The notes: a model not told the origin generated them from the letters alone. 64,000 nt of DNA from Adiantum capillus-veneris (GCA_014529385.2 CM043945.1:143042741-143106740); one strand, 5' to 3'; counted from the stretch's first letter, positions 24,464 to 35,485 are shown. Translations and numbers: made by a program.

Positions 24464-24946
24464 TGCTACAGACAGAAGGCGTGGCTGCCCTGCAAAATAC
24501 TCAAAAATAGCACATAGCAAGACATAAACGACTAAATCTATGTACCTGCCGACTCGCACAAATCCATAATCGAAGCACAACACAAATAGAGAGAGACAAA
24601 GAGCGGAAGAAAGCAAGAGAGCACGTGCAGGCGCACCTCCTAGAGCGGAGTGCTACGCCGGCACGACGAGAGAGAAGAGAGGAGAGATGAGAAGAGCAAT
24701 GCAGACACTGGGTGTAATCTCCCCCCGTGCAAGAGTGACCATTTCCCTCTTGCACGTATTTCATTTATAGATTTCTTGAATGGTAAAAAATGAGTACAAA
24801 CTGGCCGGCCGGTCATAAATGGCCAAAGCTCATACTTGAATAATAAATTGAACAATATATATATTTACATTCACATAAGCCTTGCTCGGTCCTAGTCTTT
24901 TCCACCTGTCAGCTGCAACAAATAATAAAATATCAATTCCATAACA
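24464..24946 (-). repeat. 5' LTR of element D
   Basis: 483 bp, matching 18515-18998. On the plus strand it begins tgctacagacag and ends ccataaca. The flanking cctta at 24947-24951 is the target duplication. Confidence 0.9.
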
Positions 24947-24951
24947 CCTTA

Positions 24952-25195
24952 GAGCAGTAGCAATGTCCCAAAGTTCTCTCTTAACCTGTGGATAACTTGG
25001 TTGATGAGCATTGAGCACCTTAGCTCCAAATTGAAATGCATACCTGTGTCCTTTTGCATCATCTTGACCTATAGACCGCCCAATTTCTATCGGGCTAGTG
25101 TCAACTGTCAAAATAACTGGCCTTTTGCATTTGTCGTCGACTTTCCTCAAGGTCGGAGCCTCAAGAAGCATCTTCTTTAATTTTTGGATAGCCAT
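24952..25195 (-). pseudogene. Element C: RNase H start
   Basis: The minus-strand frame reads KKMLLEAPTLRKVD, RPVILTVDTSPIEIG, RYAFQFGAKVLN and YPQVKRELWDIATALR, the Ty3/gypsy connection and RNase H N-terminus, including the first catalytic-type Asp (TVDTS) and the Glu of KREL. It is cut by D at 24951 and resumes at 18514 in frame with SDKEYF. The upstream reverse transcriptase is missing: the protease frame ends at 25177 next to this segment. Confidence 0.85.
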
Positions 25196-25753
25196 TTCCC
25201 CTTTTTGTGCAAGCTTTTTTCCATGAGATTTATCTCCGATCCATGATCTACTAGTGCTAAGACCAGTTCTTCAATGTCGCCAAGCTTCACAACAGTTTCA
25301 GTCGTTTCTCTTGTCCAATGAGTCCTTGAAAAGTGACTCCTGGGTATAATTTCATTGTCTTCCTCATTATTAAAATGAACATGTTTTACCTCAGGTACAA
25401 TCGGGTTTGAAACCACCACAGGCCTCAACTCTTCTTCTTCAAGATCTTCACAGTCTTCTTCATAATCATCTAGAATTGCTTCAATGTGTCGACATCTTGC
25501 TCTTAACTAACTCTGGCTCCTGTTCATTTTGTATCTGCCGCTTACTTATCATAATATCCATGATCTCCTCATGGAACTCGTACTTGGCAATCCCTAGAAT
25601 ATAACCCAACGTGAGCTCCACTTTACTATTAAGGATGAGCTCTTCAAAGACCTTCTTTAGATCTGTCCCTAATTCAATATCAGATTTCAGCTTATAAGAG
25701 GGTCCCCTAGGCTTACCTTGCTTTCTGTCCTTGGGTGCCTCTTCCATAACCAC
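25177..25753 (-). pseudogene. Element C: gag tail and protease region
   Basis: The first frame (25753-25481) contains GKPRGPSYKLKSDIE and EELILNSKVELTLGYILGIA, a conserved segment before the protease in this group. The second (25428-25177) contains LVLALVDHGSEINLM, which matches the retroviral aspartic protease block (usually A-L-x-D-x-GSE-I-N). Frames are broken between them, and no RT follows. Confidence 0.7.
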
Positions 25754-25905
25754 TTCAGGAGCACGCTTAGGAGCATGCCCTTCCTCTTTCTTGCTGCCAG
25801 ATCTTGTTGCCCTTTATGACATCCCTTTTTTGCTTCTCTTTCACCATAGCCTCATTAGCTTGAGACTTAGCAATAAATGCCTATATTGAGAGAGAATCCA
25901 TTGAA

Positions 25906-26451
25906 TCAGTTCACCCTGTGGTTTCTTGAATATAATTCCCTACTTGTTGCAGTTTTCCATAAGTTACCTTCCCTACTTTTGTTGTCTTCAAAGCATAAGG
26001 CCACACCTGTTGAATCCTCCAACAATTGCACCAAACTCTTCTGAAGATGTGGATCAACAGCCTGAATAAACAATTCAACCTTTTGATCCTTCATCGACGC
26101 TGCTCTGTAGAGGATAATTGGTCAAATTTCTTTTCAAACTCTCGCAGCAACTCTCGTGCAGATAAATTTTTATTTTTCTTCTGCACCCACTTCATGAAGC
26201 TTTGTCTAGTTACCCTTTGTGAATCTGCAAGAAAATATTCCTCCCGCAGTGCCTTCTTGAATTCCTGCCAATTTGGTCCTTGAGCCGACTGAATCTCTTT
26301 AATTTGGGCCCTAAGTTCTGGCACCACAATTAGATGAAACCCTTCCACTGCATTCTGATCATCAATTCCATTATCTTCCATTGCCTATTCATAGGTATGG
26401 CAAAATTTGCTAATATCTCAGCCTTCAAATCACTATAATTTCTCTATGATT
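25906..26451 (-). pseudogene. Element C: gag core
   Basis: Minus-strand frames give FEG, DISKFCHTYE and AMEDNGIDDQNAVEGFHLIV, separated by two in-frame stops near 26390-26420. They continue PNWQEFKKALREEYF, RVTRQSFMKWVQKKNK, LLREFEKKFDQLSS and QKVELFIQAVDPHLQKSLVQ. This is a Ty3/gypsy gag of the kind with a VELFIQAVD block, from memory. The text is interrupted on its N-terminal side by element B. Confidence 0.75.
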
Positions 26452-26456
26452 GTCTA
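26452..26456. repeat. Target site duplication of element B (left, one mismatch)
   Basis: gtcta here corresponds to gtctg at 35481-35485; four of five bases match. Confidence 0.7.
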
Positions 26457-26687
26457 TGTTACCATATACATGTGGTAGTGATGTGTGTGAACACACTAGG
26501 ACCGTCGGGGCATTTTTTCCCTCTTTAGGAGTTTTTTTTCCCTCGTGCATTATTGTATATACGCCCATCACTCTAGGGCTATCTATCTTTTCATTGCACA
26601 CTAAGTAATACACTCTCAGTTGTGTGCCTTGAGCTTCCTTCGTCTTCTCCAAGCTGTGTGCTCTTCTCTGCAACCCTAATTCCAACA
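26457..26687 (+). repeat. 5' LTR of element B
   Basis: 231 bp, TGTTACC to TTCCAACA. It lacks the inverted segment present in the 3' LTR. Confidence 0.9.
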
Positions 26688-26689
26688 AT

Positions 26690-26701
26690 TGGTATCAGAG
26701 C
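26690..26701 (+). other. tRNA-iMet primer binding site of element B
   Basis: TGGTATCAGAGC lies two bases after the 5' LTR. Confidence 0.9.
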
Positions 26702-26952
26702 AGGTTGCATCCTCTTGGGCTTAGTCGCGAGTAGCTCCAGCACACGCCTGCTCACTTTCTCTGATTTTAGTGAGCTTTGGCGAGCGTTTGCAGGTGACAA
26801 AAATTTCGGGACATCTCGTAGAGCTCAGTCTGTTCAAATTTTTTATTCGGGCTCATTTCGGCCTCCTTTTCCACAACAGCAAGTTCTACACAAGCAATTT
26901 TGTCATTTTGTGCAAAATTCCTGTCAGTGCCAAATACTGCATAACAGGTGTC

Positions 26953-26957
26953 ATACA
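26953..26957. repeat. Target site duplication of element A (left)
   Basis: ataca is repeated exactly at 31929-31933. Confidence 0.9.
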
Positions 26958-27263
26958 TGTAAAGAATGAGGATGCAAGAGAGCTACACAAGACAAGCATA
27001 AAGCATACAGAGATGGAAAGCTTCTTCTTCTTCTTCACAGAAAAGAGAGTACAAAATGACTTAGTGCTACATATGTACATGCGGTCACTAAGTGTGAACT
27101 CGCTAGAAGCGTACTAGGCTGGCACTATAAGTGTAGTCCAGCTGTAGAATCACTAGCAGAGATCCTCCGTGTCTGTCACCTAATGCGCCAGTGAGTAAAT
27201 GCCGTAAGCGGCCAAGACCCGTAGTGGATGCCAGCTCAAGATGTAGAGCTCGACATCTCAACA
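26958..27263 (-). repeat. 3' LTR of element A
   Basis: 306 bp; on the plus strand tgtaaagaatgagg to gacatctcaaca. It lacks the 16-bp segment found at about 31719-31734 in the other LTR. Confidence 0.95.
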
Positions 27264-29500
27264 CTCCCCCTCGAGCTCTGCATGTCGCAGAGTCCAAGCA
27301 TAGTCTGGAAACGTCGAAGCTTCTCAGCTCCGAGGGCCTTGGTAAAGATATCCGCTATCTGCTCCTCTATGCTGACGTAGACCAAGTCAATGTCGCCCGC
27401 CAACACTCGCTCTCGAACGTAGTGGTAATGGACCACTATGTGTTTGGTCCTGGCATGGAACACTGGGTTCCTAGCCAACTGCATGCTGCTGAGGTTGTCA
27501 CAATGGATGAAAATCTGCTGGTCCACCTGCACTCCCAAGTCCTCAAGTAATGTGCGTAGCCAAGCTACCTCGCACGCCGCAATTGCTGCACCTCTGTACT
27601 CGGTCTCTGTGCTCGATAAAGCAACCGTAGGCTGCTTTTTGCTGCTCCAAGTAACAGCAGCACTCCCAAAAGAGAACATGAAGCCACTGGTAGATCTCCT
27701 ATCAACAATGCTACCTGCCCAATCTGCATCTGTATACCCATACAATACTAATGGTGCATCTGCTGCATAGAACAATGCGTAGTCAAGAGTACCTTGCACA
27801 TACCTAGGTGTGCGTCGTACTCCATCCAAATGTGGCTTCCTCGGAAGCTGCATGAACTGACTCTCCAAGCCTACTGTGTAGCTCAAGTCTGGCCTCGTGA
27901 TAGTCAAGTAGATTAGACTACCCACAATTTTCCTATACATGTTGACATCCTCAACAACATCACCATTCTCTGCACTCAGCTTTGCATTCACATCCAAGGG
28001 AATAGAAATTGGCTTACAATCAACCATATCATACTTTGACAACATGTCCAAAGCATATTGTCTCTGTGACAGCCATACACCCTCTGGAGTCCTGATCACC
28101 TCAATGCCAAGAAAGTAGCGCAACTCGCCCAAATCTTTCATTTCAAACTCCTGTTTGAGAAGACCCTTCACATGGTCAATCTCCATAGCATTGTCACCCA
28201 CAATAATAAGGTCATCTACATATATGGTAATGACCACAATCCCCACATCACTCTCACGTACATAGAGTGAATGATTAGCATGAGCTCTCCTAAAACCACT
28301 ACTGACAAGATACTTGGCAATCCTCTCATACCATGCTCTAGAGCCCTGCTTCAAACCATACAAAGCTTTGAGAAGTCTGCATACATAATCTGGGTAACCT
28401 GGATCGACATAACCAGGTGGCTGATCCATATACACTTCCTCTTGCAACTCACCATTCAAGAAGGCATTCTTTACATCCATTTGATGCATAATCCATCCTC
28501 TAGATGCAGCCACTGCTATGACAGCTCTCACAGTCGTCATCTTTGCCACTCGAGCAAAGGTCTCCTCATAGTCTATGCCATACGTCTGTGCATAACCCTT
28601 TGCGACCAGCCTTGCCTTGTGACGCTCAATGTTACCATCAGCCTTATGCTTGGTTTTATACACCCATTTACAGCCAATAGCTTTCTTGCCACTTGGCAAT
28701 GGGCCTCTAGCATCTTTTTGTACTTTCCTTACACCAGGTGTCCTGACAGCCGGAATTCCAAATTCCTCATCAAGACTTTGTTCAGAACCATCTGAATCCA
28801 TGTCTACATGTGAAAAACCTGATGATGCATCAGCCACAAAGGGAGGTTCATCAACCTTTTCCTTTCCTTTTCGTGATACATTCCCTGTACCTGTTGGTGG
28901 AGTAACCTGCGTACGTAGTCTACCATTCCATGGTTTCTCAACAGAGCCACGAGAAGAGGACTCTTGTGGTCCACTCAAAACCTGTGACTGTGGCCTCACA
29001 TTTTGTACAACCACATCATCTTTTACATCAGCCCCAATAGTGCCATGTGCATTACTGTACCAACTGCTCATCTCATCAAAGACTACATCTCTGCTCACTC
29101 GTAATTCTCGTGTAGTAGGATGGTAGCACCTGTACCCCTTTTGTTCAAGGGAATATCCCACAAGAATACATTTCTCTGCTTTAGGATCCAATTTCCTACG
29201 CAACTCATCTGGTACATGCACGTAAGCTATGCAGCCAAACACTTTCAAGTGTGCCAAACCAGGCTTTGTACCTGTAAACTTTTCCTCAGGTGTTACATCA
29301 TGCACCGCAGCTGTAGGTGTCCTGTTCATAATGTACACAGCTGTATTTACGGCTTCAGCCCAGAAATGATGAGGCATGTTCTTCTCATTCATCAATGCAC
29401 GTGCAACCTCTGCAATGTGTCTGTTTTTCCTTTCTGCGACCCCATTCTGTTGTGGAGTATATCTGCATGTAACCTGCCTGCGTATACCATGCATTCGCAA
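27264..29500 (-). CDS. Element A: Pol part with integrase end, reverse transcriptase and RNase H
   Basis: A single open frame, whose stop lies within the 3' LTR near 27236. From its start it has the integrase end with the catalytic Glu (QQNGVAERKNRH), then RT (ALPSGKKAIGCKWVYKTK, EETFARVAKMTTVRA, MDVKNAFLNGEL, LYGLKQGSRAWYERI) with the catalytic YVDDLIIVG. RNase H follows (YTDADWAGSIVDRRSTSGF, ALSSTETEYRGAA, HCDNLSSMQLARNPVFHART and ADIFTKAL). The catalytic D-E-D residues appear present, so these enzymes may be intact. The natural start is upstream, across a frameshift near 29525, so this frame would not be made alone. Confidence 0.9.
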
Positions 29501-29513
29501 AAAATCTGAAAAA

Positions 29514-30551
29514 TCATTGGAGAATTACCCCTCCATCTGACCTCAATGTCTTGATTTGCATAACTGTCTCCTTCTCAATCATGACTTTGAAGTCTTGAAA
29601 GTGACCAAACACTTCACTTTTGTTACGCATGACGTAGACCCATACTTTCCTTGTATGGTCATCAATGAAGGAGACATAATACCTGCAACCATGTATACTT
29701 GCAGTATCGGTTGGACCCCAAACATCTATGTGCACCACCTCAAGTTGCTTTTTACATACATTGCGCTCATGTGGAAATGAGCCCTTTGACTGTTTTCCAA
29801 ACTGGCATGCTGCACACACTTTATGCATACCATCCACCTTGAATTTGGGCAAACCTTTTACAATCTGTTTTGATTGCATGCTGCGCAATCTCTGCTCATT
29901 GACATGGCCAATGCGTTTGTGCCAAATGTCAACATTAGCCACAACACCTGTGCCCTGTGCAAATAATGCAGCTTTTACCTCAGGCATGTCTACATTCAGC
30001 GTAAACATTCTGCCCACACATTTTCCCTCTGTGATCAGCTTACAGCCATTCTGGAAATCTTCTACATAACAGCCATTTGGATTGAAGCGAACCTGCAAAC
30101 CCTGCTCAACCATTTGTCCAACAAAAACAAGATTCTTTGTAATGTTTGGGACATGAAGTACATCTGCTAAGTACTTTGATTTCCCACTCTTCGTATTTAG
30201 AGGTATGTCCCCTACATGAGCAATGGGGTGAGCTGTGTCATCTCCTGTCTGCACATAGCCTGACACATCTGGTTTGCGCATATCTCTAAACCACTCTCCA
30301 CGAGACGTCATGTGATTAGAGGCACCTGAATCCACATACCAAACATCATCTTGGGTGAAATTCTCTGCAGTCATTGTATTCATTACATGCTGCATAACAA
30401 ACATGCGCTCGTTTTTGCTGTCATCTGCATCTCTGCTAGTAGATGCATAGTTGCCCTGTTCTCTCTTTCCACTTGCTTTTCCCTTTGGACAGTCACGTGA
30501 CATGTGACCTCTTTCACCACAAGTCCAACATTCTCTGCTATCTCGAGTATG
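29514..30551 (-). CDS. Element A: zinc knuckle, protease, GAG-pre-integrase and integrase start
   Basis: After a TAA stop (30552-30554) the same frame runs on with the CCHC knuckle (CWTCGERGHMSRDC), the aspartic protease motif VWYVDSGASNHMTS with an intact D-S-G, and LHVPNITKNLVFVGQM. It then enters the integrase HHCC domain (HKRIGHVNEQRL, CAACQFGKQ) and core (HIDVWGPTD, FIDDHTRKVWVY, TLRSDGG). The frame is lost right after the second catalytic Asp, where one extra T in GGGGTAATTC appears to have been inserted (about 29522-29530). Removing that base in thought joins it to the downstream Pol frame. Confidence 0.9.
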   Translation of the reverse strand, partial: HTRDSRECWTCGERGHMSRDCPKGKASGKREQGNYASTSRDADDSKNERMFVMQHVMNTMTAENFTQDDVWYVDSGASNHMTSRGEWFRDMRKPDVSGYVQTGDDTAHPIAHVGDIPLNTKSGKSKYLADVLHVPNITKNLVFVGQMVEQGLQVRFNPNGCYVEDFQNGCKLITEGKCVGRMFTLNVDMPEVKAALFAQGTGVVANVDIWHKRIGHVNEQRLRSMQSKQIVKGLPKFKVDGMHKVCAACQFGKQSKGSFPHERNVCKKQLEVVHIDVWGPTDTASIHGCRYYVSFIDDHTRKVWVYVMRNKSEVFGHFQDFKVMIEKETVMQIKTLRSDGGVILQ

Positions 30552-31330
30552 TTACTGCCTGCTTGATCCTGCACCACGACCTCTTTGACTCCCCCTGCCT
30601 TGAGACTGGTTTCCCCTGCCACCTGTATTGTTTTGATTTGATTGAACTTCTTGAAATTGGCCCCTGCAACCTCTTGGGCCTCGACCACGACCTCTACCTC
30701 TACCTCTGTTGGAGTTAGAATAGAAGGCCTGTTCAGAATTATTTCTGCCATGAGAAGAAGATGTGTCAAGGTTCTTCTCCTCCAGAATAAGCATAGAAAT
30801 CAAATCTTGGAATACGGGGATGTCGTCTCTTGTATTCATGGAAGACCTGAAATGTACATACTCATCTCCTAGACCATCCAAGCATGCACGAACAATGTCA
30901 TCGTCTTCCACTGAGACTTTAATAGATCCAAGAGCCTCAATGATACTCTTGATCTTTAAGGCATAATCATTGATTGAGAGGTTGTTCCTCTTAACCTGAT
31001 TTAGCTCCGACTTTAGTTGAAGCTTCCTGGCCTTGGTGTTCACCTCGAACACTCTGCCTAAGTTTTTCCATGCAATGACGGGGGTTTCAGCATCCTGTAG
31101 ATAGCCCATCATGCCATCTATGATGCTCATAGAAAGCCAATACATCACTTTGCTCTGGCCTTGTTGCTAGTCCCTCAAAGCTTTCCTTTGTTCTGCCGTA
31201 GCATTTGCCTCGGGAATCTCTGGTTCCTTTTCATTGTCTCCTTCTACATAGTCCCAATAACCTTTTCCTTTTAGGAAATTTGTTATTCTGAACTTCCATG
31301 CAGGGTAGTTATTTTTCTCAAGATTCTCAG
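30552..31330 (-). pseudogene. Element A: gag
   Basis: The UBN2-type Copia gag reads NNYPAWKFRITNFLKGKGYW near 31310-31250. A TAG stop follows at 31167-31169. It then continues as AWKNLGRVFEVNTKARKLQL, INDYALKIKSIIEALGSI, IVRACLDGLGDEYVHF and LISMLILEEK, ending in a Gly/Arg-rich tail (about residues 145-198) and a second stop, TAA at 30552-30554. Apart from the two stops the protein looks complete except at its start, where no clear ATG remains. Gag would form the particle and bind RNA. Confidence 0.85.
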
Positions 31331-31594
31331 TGACAATCTGGCTGAAACCGTCAGAGATCTTGAAGCACTAAGACAAAATAGCTGCAATCTGCAAAAACCT
31401 GCAAATCTGCTGAACTTGCTATCGTGGTACCTGTAACGCTTCCTACACTCAACGAGTGTCCACAATCAAGCGTACATACAACCACTGTACTTGTTCAGTA
31501 AATCTCTGTGTACTGCACTTTGGCATCTGGTCGTGGATTGCGAACGAAGGGGTTGTGATGCTCTTGCTCTCTTAGCCTCTCTTGCCTGCACCAG

Positions 31595-31606
31595 GCTCTG
31601 ATACCA
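31595..31606 (-). other. tRNA-iMet primer binding site of element A
   Basis: The minus strand reads TGGTATCAGAGC directly abutting the 5' LTR. Confidence 0.95.
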
Positions 31607-31928
31607 TGTAAAGAATGAGGATGCAAGAGAGCTACACAAGACAAGCACAAAGCACACAGAGATGGAAAGCTTCTTCTTCTTCTTCACAGAAAAGAGAGTA
31701 CAAAATGACTTAGTGCTAAAGCTGAAAAGTAGCACATATGTACATGCGGTCACTAAGTGTGAACTCACTAGAAGCGTACTAGGCTGGCACTATAAGTGTA
31801 GTCCAGCTGTAGAATCACTGGCAGAGATCCTCCGTGTCTGTCACCTAACGTGCCAGTGAGTAAATGCCATAAGCGGCCAAGACCCGTAGTGGATGCCAGC
31901 TCAAGATGTAGAGCTCGACATCTCAACA
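31607..31928 (-). repeat. 5' LTR of element A
   Basis: 322 bp, matching 26958-27263 apart from a 16-bp extra segment near 31719-31734 and a few transitions. Confidence 0.95.
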
Positions 31929-32026
31929 ATACAGTCTACTGTGGTTTGTGCTATATAGCACGTGCTAGTCTCACTCGGTTTCTTCTCATTTCGGACAGTT
32001 TTCACATCAAGTGCATGCATTTTCCA

Positions 32027-32690
32027 TGGCTGACAACAACACGGATGTGTTCAAGATGTTTGCTATACTGAGGATAGATTGGATGTGGACACTTACCCTA
32101 TGTGGGCCTACATGATGCAACATGTTCTTGTGTCAAAGGGCGTCTAGAATATTGTGCAGGGCATTAGTTCTGAGGATGTAGGTGATGTTGAGGATGTTAC
32201 AGGTCTTGCTGCAAGGATTGCTGCTATTAGAGTTGTTTTGCCTACGACAGAACAAGCTCATTGGGATGTAAAGGATGCGCAGGCTCATGGATTGATTGCA
32301 TTGTCTGTGAAGCGTACCATTACTCCTCGCATTCATTCAGCAAAATCTGCAAAACTTTTTGATTTCTAGCAGGTCTTTATGCAAGTCGCAATGAGGCTAA
32401 AATTGCTTTGCTGCGTAAAGAGATGGAATCAAAGATTATGCATGAGGAAGATGATATGGACACTTTTCTTACTGGTCTCAAGGATATCAATGAGCAACTT
32501 ATTTCTGCAGGTGACTTGGAGACTTATGACCGAAGGAAATCCTGAAGTTGTCAAGTTTGATGCATTATGCACATTGTTGTTGCAAGAGTCACTTTCCAAA
32601 AAAAATAGGACTAGGTAGCGTGCAATTGAACACGCTTTTATCGCTTCTCAAAGAAAGGGTGGTAATACAATGCAGCCACTTCTTATGGTT
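32027..32690 (+). pseudogene. Element B: gag
   Basis: Gag begins at the ATG at 32027 (MADNNTDVFKMF). A frameshift near 32075 leads into YPMWAYMMQHVLVSKGV and, after a stop, NIVQGI, the usual start of Copia UBN2 gag. Further frames give AHWDVKDAQAHGLIALSV and, after another break, EAKIALLRKEMESK and DTFLTGLKDINEQLISAG. Several frameshifts make it non-functional. The insertion of element A lies just upstream, in the leader. Confidence 0.8.
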
Positions 32691-32695
32691 CTGCC

Positions 32696-33643
32696 ATGAG
32701 TGGCAAAAATTATGTTCCTAATGCTTTTGCTGGTAGCAATTCGTCTGGAAATTCTGGTGATAAGGGCAAAAAGAAGATGTGTTGCCATTATTGTAAAGCT
32801 AATGATTACTTGATCAAGCAGTATCCTAAGTTGAAGGCCAAAGAGGCTGAGAAGAAAGAGGGTGGTTCCACTACAAATGCAGCCATTGTTCAGTCTTATG
32901 TGAAAGGAGATTGTGATGTTGATGTTGATGTTGATGCAGAATGGGCTTTTAGTGCAGAGTGCACTTACAATCCTGTTGTGAATGATGCATGCATGTCGGT
33001 TGCTGCAGATTCACATGTGTGGTATTTTGACAGTGGTGCTACAAAGCACATTACCTTACATCGTGAATTGCTCACCTCTCTTAGGTTTGTCCCTCATGGG
33101 AATTCAGTCACTTGTGCCAACAATGTCTCTTATCATGTTCAGGGAGTTGGAAAGATTGTGCTTACTGCTACAAATGGCAGTTCTTTCACATTTGTTGATG
33201 CACTTTATGTACCTGGGATCAAGAAGAATCTTTTGTCTGTATCTGCACTTGCTGGACTTGGACTTGTAGTCAAATTTGTGGATGACAGATGTATAGTTCA
33301 TGATCTCAGTTTTGGTAATGAAATTGTTGCATCTAGCCTTTTGTGTCGTGGGCTGTATAAGCTCACTTTGTATGACAAGTGTGGACAAAATTTTGCAAAT
33401 GCAGTTGCAGATTCAAGGGTTGTTTCAGATGCAAAACTGTGGCATGCACGTTTTGGGCATCTGAATTTTGTTAGTTTGCTGCGTATGCAAAAATCTGATA
33501 TGGTTGCTTCTTTGCCGCCTCTTGAAGCACCTGTCAAACATGTTTGTGAAGGCTGTATTTTGGGTAAGATGCAGCGTTCGAAGTTTCCAAAGGATGGTTC
33601 AGTTAGGGCCACATGCAGATTGCAGCTTGCAGCTTGTGCATAA
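32696..33643 (+). pseudogene. Element B: nucleocapsid, protease and GAG-pre-integrase
   Basis: An open frame of 315 aa. A degenerate zinc knuckle (CCHYCKANDYLIKQYPKL) has lost the His and last Cys pattern. The protease motif VWYFDSGATKHIT with intact D-S-G follows at about residue 108. The pre-integrase block has ALYVPGIKKNLLSVSAL and AKLWHARFGHLNFVSL, with CEGCILGKMQRSKFP completing the integrase zinc finger near residue 290. The frame then shifts at about 33615 into the integrase core. The natural start is in gag. Confidence 0.85.
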
Positions 33644-34300
33644 TGATGTTTCTGGGCAATTACCTTTACTTCGTGACTTTCATTGATGAGGTATTTTCGC
33701 TTAACGTGAAGTCCGGAGTTTTTATGTACTTCAATCAATTTCTGGCTATGGATGAAAATGTATCGAAATGTACTATGGGCACCCTCCGTTCTGATCGAGG
33801 GGGGGAGTATATGTCTCATGAAATTAATGCATTTTTGGCTAGTCGTGGGATAAAACACCAATGTACAGTGCCTTATACACATCAGCAAAATGGTGTTGCT
33901 GAGAGGAAAAATAGGTCACTTACAAAAATGGCACGATGTATGGTCAAAAGTAAAGCTTTGCCGCATTGTTTTTGGCTTGAGGCCATCATGTGTACCACTT
34001 ATGTACTTAACGAGTTTCCTACGAAAGCTTTGCAGTCTATTACTCCATATGAAGCATGGCATGATAGAAAGTCTTCTATTGAGCACATGCGTGTTATTGG
34101 TTGTTTGGCATATGCTTTGGTGCCACAAACACAGCACAAAAAATTGGATGATAAGTGTGTCAAATTTATCTTGTTGGTTATAGTGCTGAAATCAAAGGTT
34201 ACAGGTTGTATCATCAGCAAACAAAGCGTATTTTGGTTTTACGAGATGTATTGTTTGTGGAAGATTCTGTTCAGCCCTTGTTATCATGTACTAGAGTCAG
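33644..34300 (+). pseudogene. Element B: integrase core
   Basis: The frame overlapping the preceding one contains YFVTFIDEVF, GTLRSDRGGEYMSHEI (second catalytic Asp) and HQQNGVAERKNRSL (catalytic Glu), then LPHCFWLEAIMCTTYVLNEF and the end region KKLDDKCVKFI. The first catalytic Asp region is damaged at the frameshift near 33640. After 34180 the frame breaks again. Integrase would insert the DNA copy into the genome; this one cannot be made as a unit. Confidence 0.85.
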
Positions 34301-34659
34301 TAATGTAAACTCACAGGACATTTATGACACTTTGTTGCCTCTTTTCAGTGGGTGGAAGTGCAAATGTAAATTCCAATGAGGCAAATGTACAGCCTATGGA
34401 GGTTTCCAAAAATGTTCAAATGAGCCTATTACTGATGGAGATGTACATGATGTACTTGATGAGGAAAGGGCTGAAAATGAGCAGGCTAGAGGTATGCCAA
34501 AATGGTTGGTGCATACATTGCATGACAGTAAATTGGATGCACCTTTATAGTTGTACTCGTTCAGGCTCTAGACATGCATCTTATGCATTAGATTGTTATG
34601 CTTTGGCTGTGTCTAGCTTACATGATGTTGAGGAGCCTCTCTCTTTTGATGAAGCACTG

Positions 34660-35154
34660 AATTCAGAAAATTGATGGCTGCCATGCAATCAGAATATGAT
34701 GCACTTATAGAAAATGACACATGGACTTTATGTGATTTGCCTCCTGGAAAAATGGCCATTGGTACAAGTGGGTTTACAAGTTGAAATGCAAGAAGCAACC
34801 TATTGTGGCCACTTCTAGTCGTGAGGAGGTTGGGCAGTATTCACAGCTATGGTTGAGTGTGTATGGCTCAGACGCCTTATGGCTGATTTGGGTGTTGGAC
34901 AGGACACTGCCAACACTATCTACACTGACAGTCAGAGCGCATTGGCAGTTGCGAGAAACCCAATTTTTCATGCTCGCACAAAGCACATTGAGGTGCATTA
35001 CCACTATGTCAGGGAGAGGCTCTCAGCAGGAGAGATCAGCTTGGCTTTTGTGCCAGCACAGGACAACCTTGGAGATCTTTTCACAAAGGCATTGTCTTGT
35101 GAGAAGCTTGAAGCTTTTCGCAAAGCTTTGGGCTTACTCCCCTTTGTGGACTGA
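34660..35154 (+). pseudogene. Element B: fused start of RT and end of RNase H after a deletion
   Basis: The sequence reads AMQSEYDALIENDTWTLCDL then GHWYKWVYKL, the beginning of Copia reverse transcriptase. It then jumps near 34790 to KKQPIVATSSREE, which is already in RNase H. RNase H continues in other frames (MVECVWLRRLMADLGVG, YTDSQSALAVARNPIFHART, VPAQDNLGDLFTKALSCEKL) to the element end. The catalytic reverse transcriptase is absent, a deletion of several hundred codons judged against element A. Confidence 0.85.
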
Positions 35155-35229
35155 TCATGTCCTCAGAGCATGGCACTTCCCTTTACTCATGTGCCAGCTC
35201 TCATTCACCACATCACTCCAGGGGGTATT

Positions 35230-35480
35230 TGTTACCATATACATGTGGTAGTGATGTGTGTGAACACATCACTACCACATGTATATGAACACACTAAGAC
35301 TGTCGGGGCATTTTTTCCCTCTTTAGGAGTTTTTTTCCCCATGCATTGTATATATGCTGATCACTCTAGGGCTATCTATCTTTTCATTGCACACTAAGTA
35401 ATACACTCTCATTTGTGTGCCTTGAGCTTCCTTCGTCTTCTCCAAGCTGTGTGCGCTTCTCTTTAACCCTAATTCCAACA
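35230..35480 (+). repeat. 3' LTR of element B
   Basis: 251 bp. It carries an inverted duplication forming a 23-bp perfect stem (35236-35258 with 35265-35287) that is absent from the 5' LTR. Confidence 0.9.
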
Positions 35481-35485
35481 GTCTG

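Larger units (their letters stand above)
26958..31928 (-). mobile_element. Element A: nearly intact Copia retrotransposon
   Basis: This 4.97-kb element has LTRs of 306 bp (26958-27263) and 322 bp (31607-31928), TG/CA ends and a perfect ataca duplication. Directly inside the right LTR the minus strand has the primer site TGGTATCAGAGC (31595-31606). Directly inside the left LTR is the polypurine tract GAGGGGGAG (27264-27272). All Copia domains are present in order gag, protease, integrase, RT, RNase H. The LTRs differ by one 16-bp indel and about seven transitions, so insertion was fairly recent. Three lesions break the polyprotein. Confidence 0.95.
26457..35480 (+). mobile_element. Element B: Copia retrotransposon, internally deleted and split by element A
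   Basis: B has LTRs of 231 bp (26457-26687) and 251 bp (35230-35480), beginning TGTTACC and ending TTCCAACA. It has a tRNA-iMet primer site at 26690-26701 and a purine tract (ccagggggtatt) before the 3' LTR. Its own sequence totals about 4 kb: gag, protease, GAG-pre-integrase, integrase and RNase H, with nearly all of RT deleted near 34790. Element A plus a 5-bp duplication sits in the leader between 26957 and 31929. B itself lies in the gag of element C. Confidence 0.9.

Noticed and set aside
33298-33888. 196-aa minus-strand frame opposite element B
   Set aside because: Shadow of the protease/integrase coding strand.
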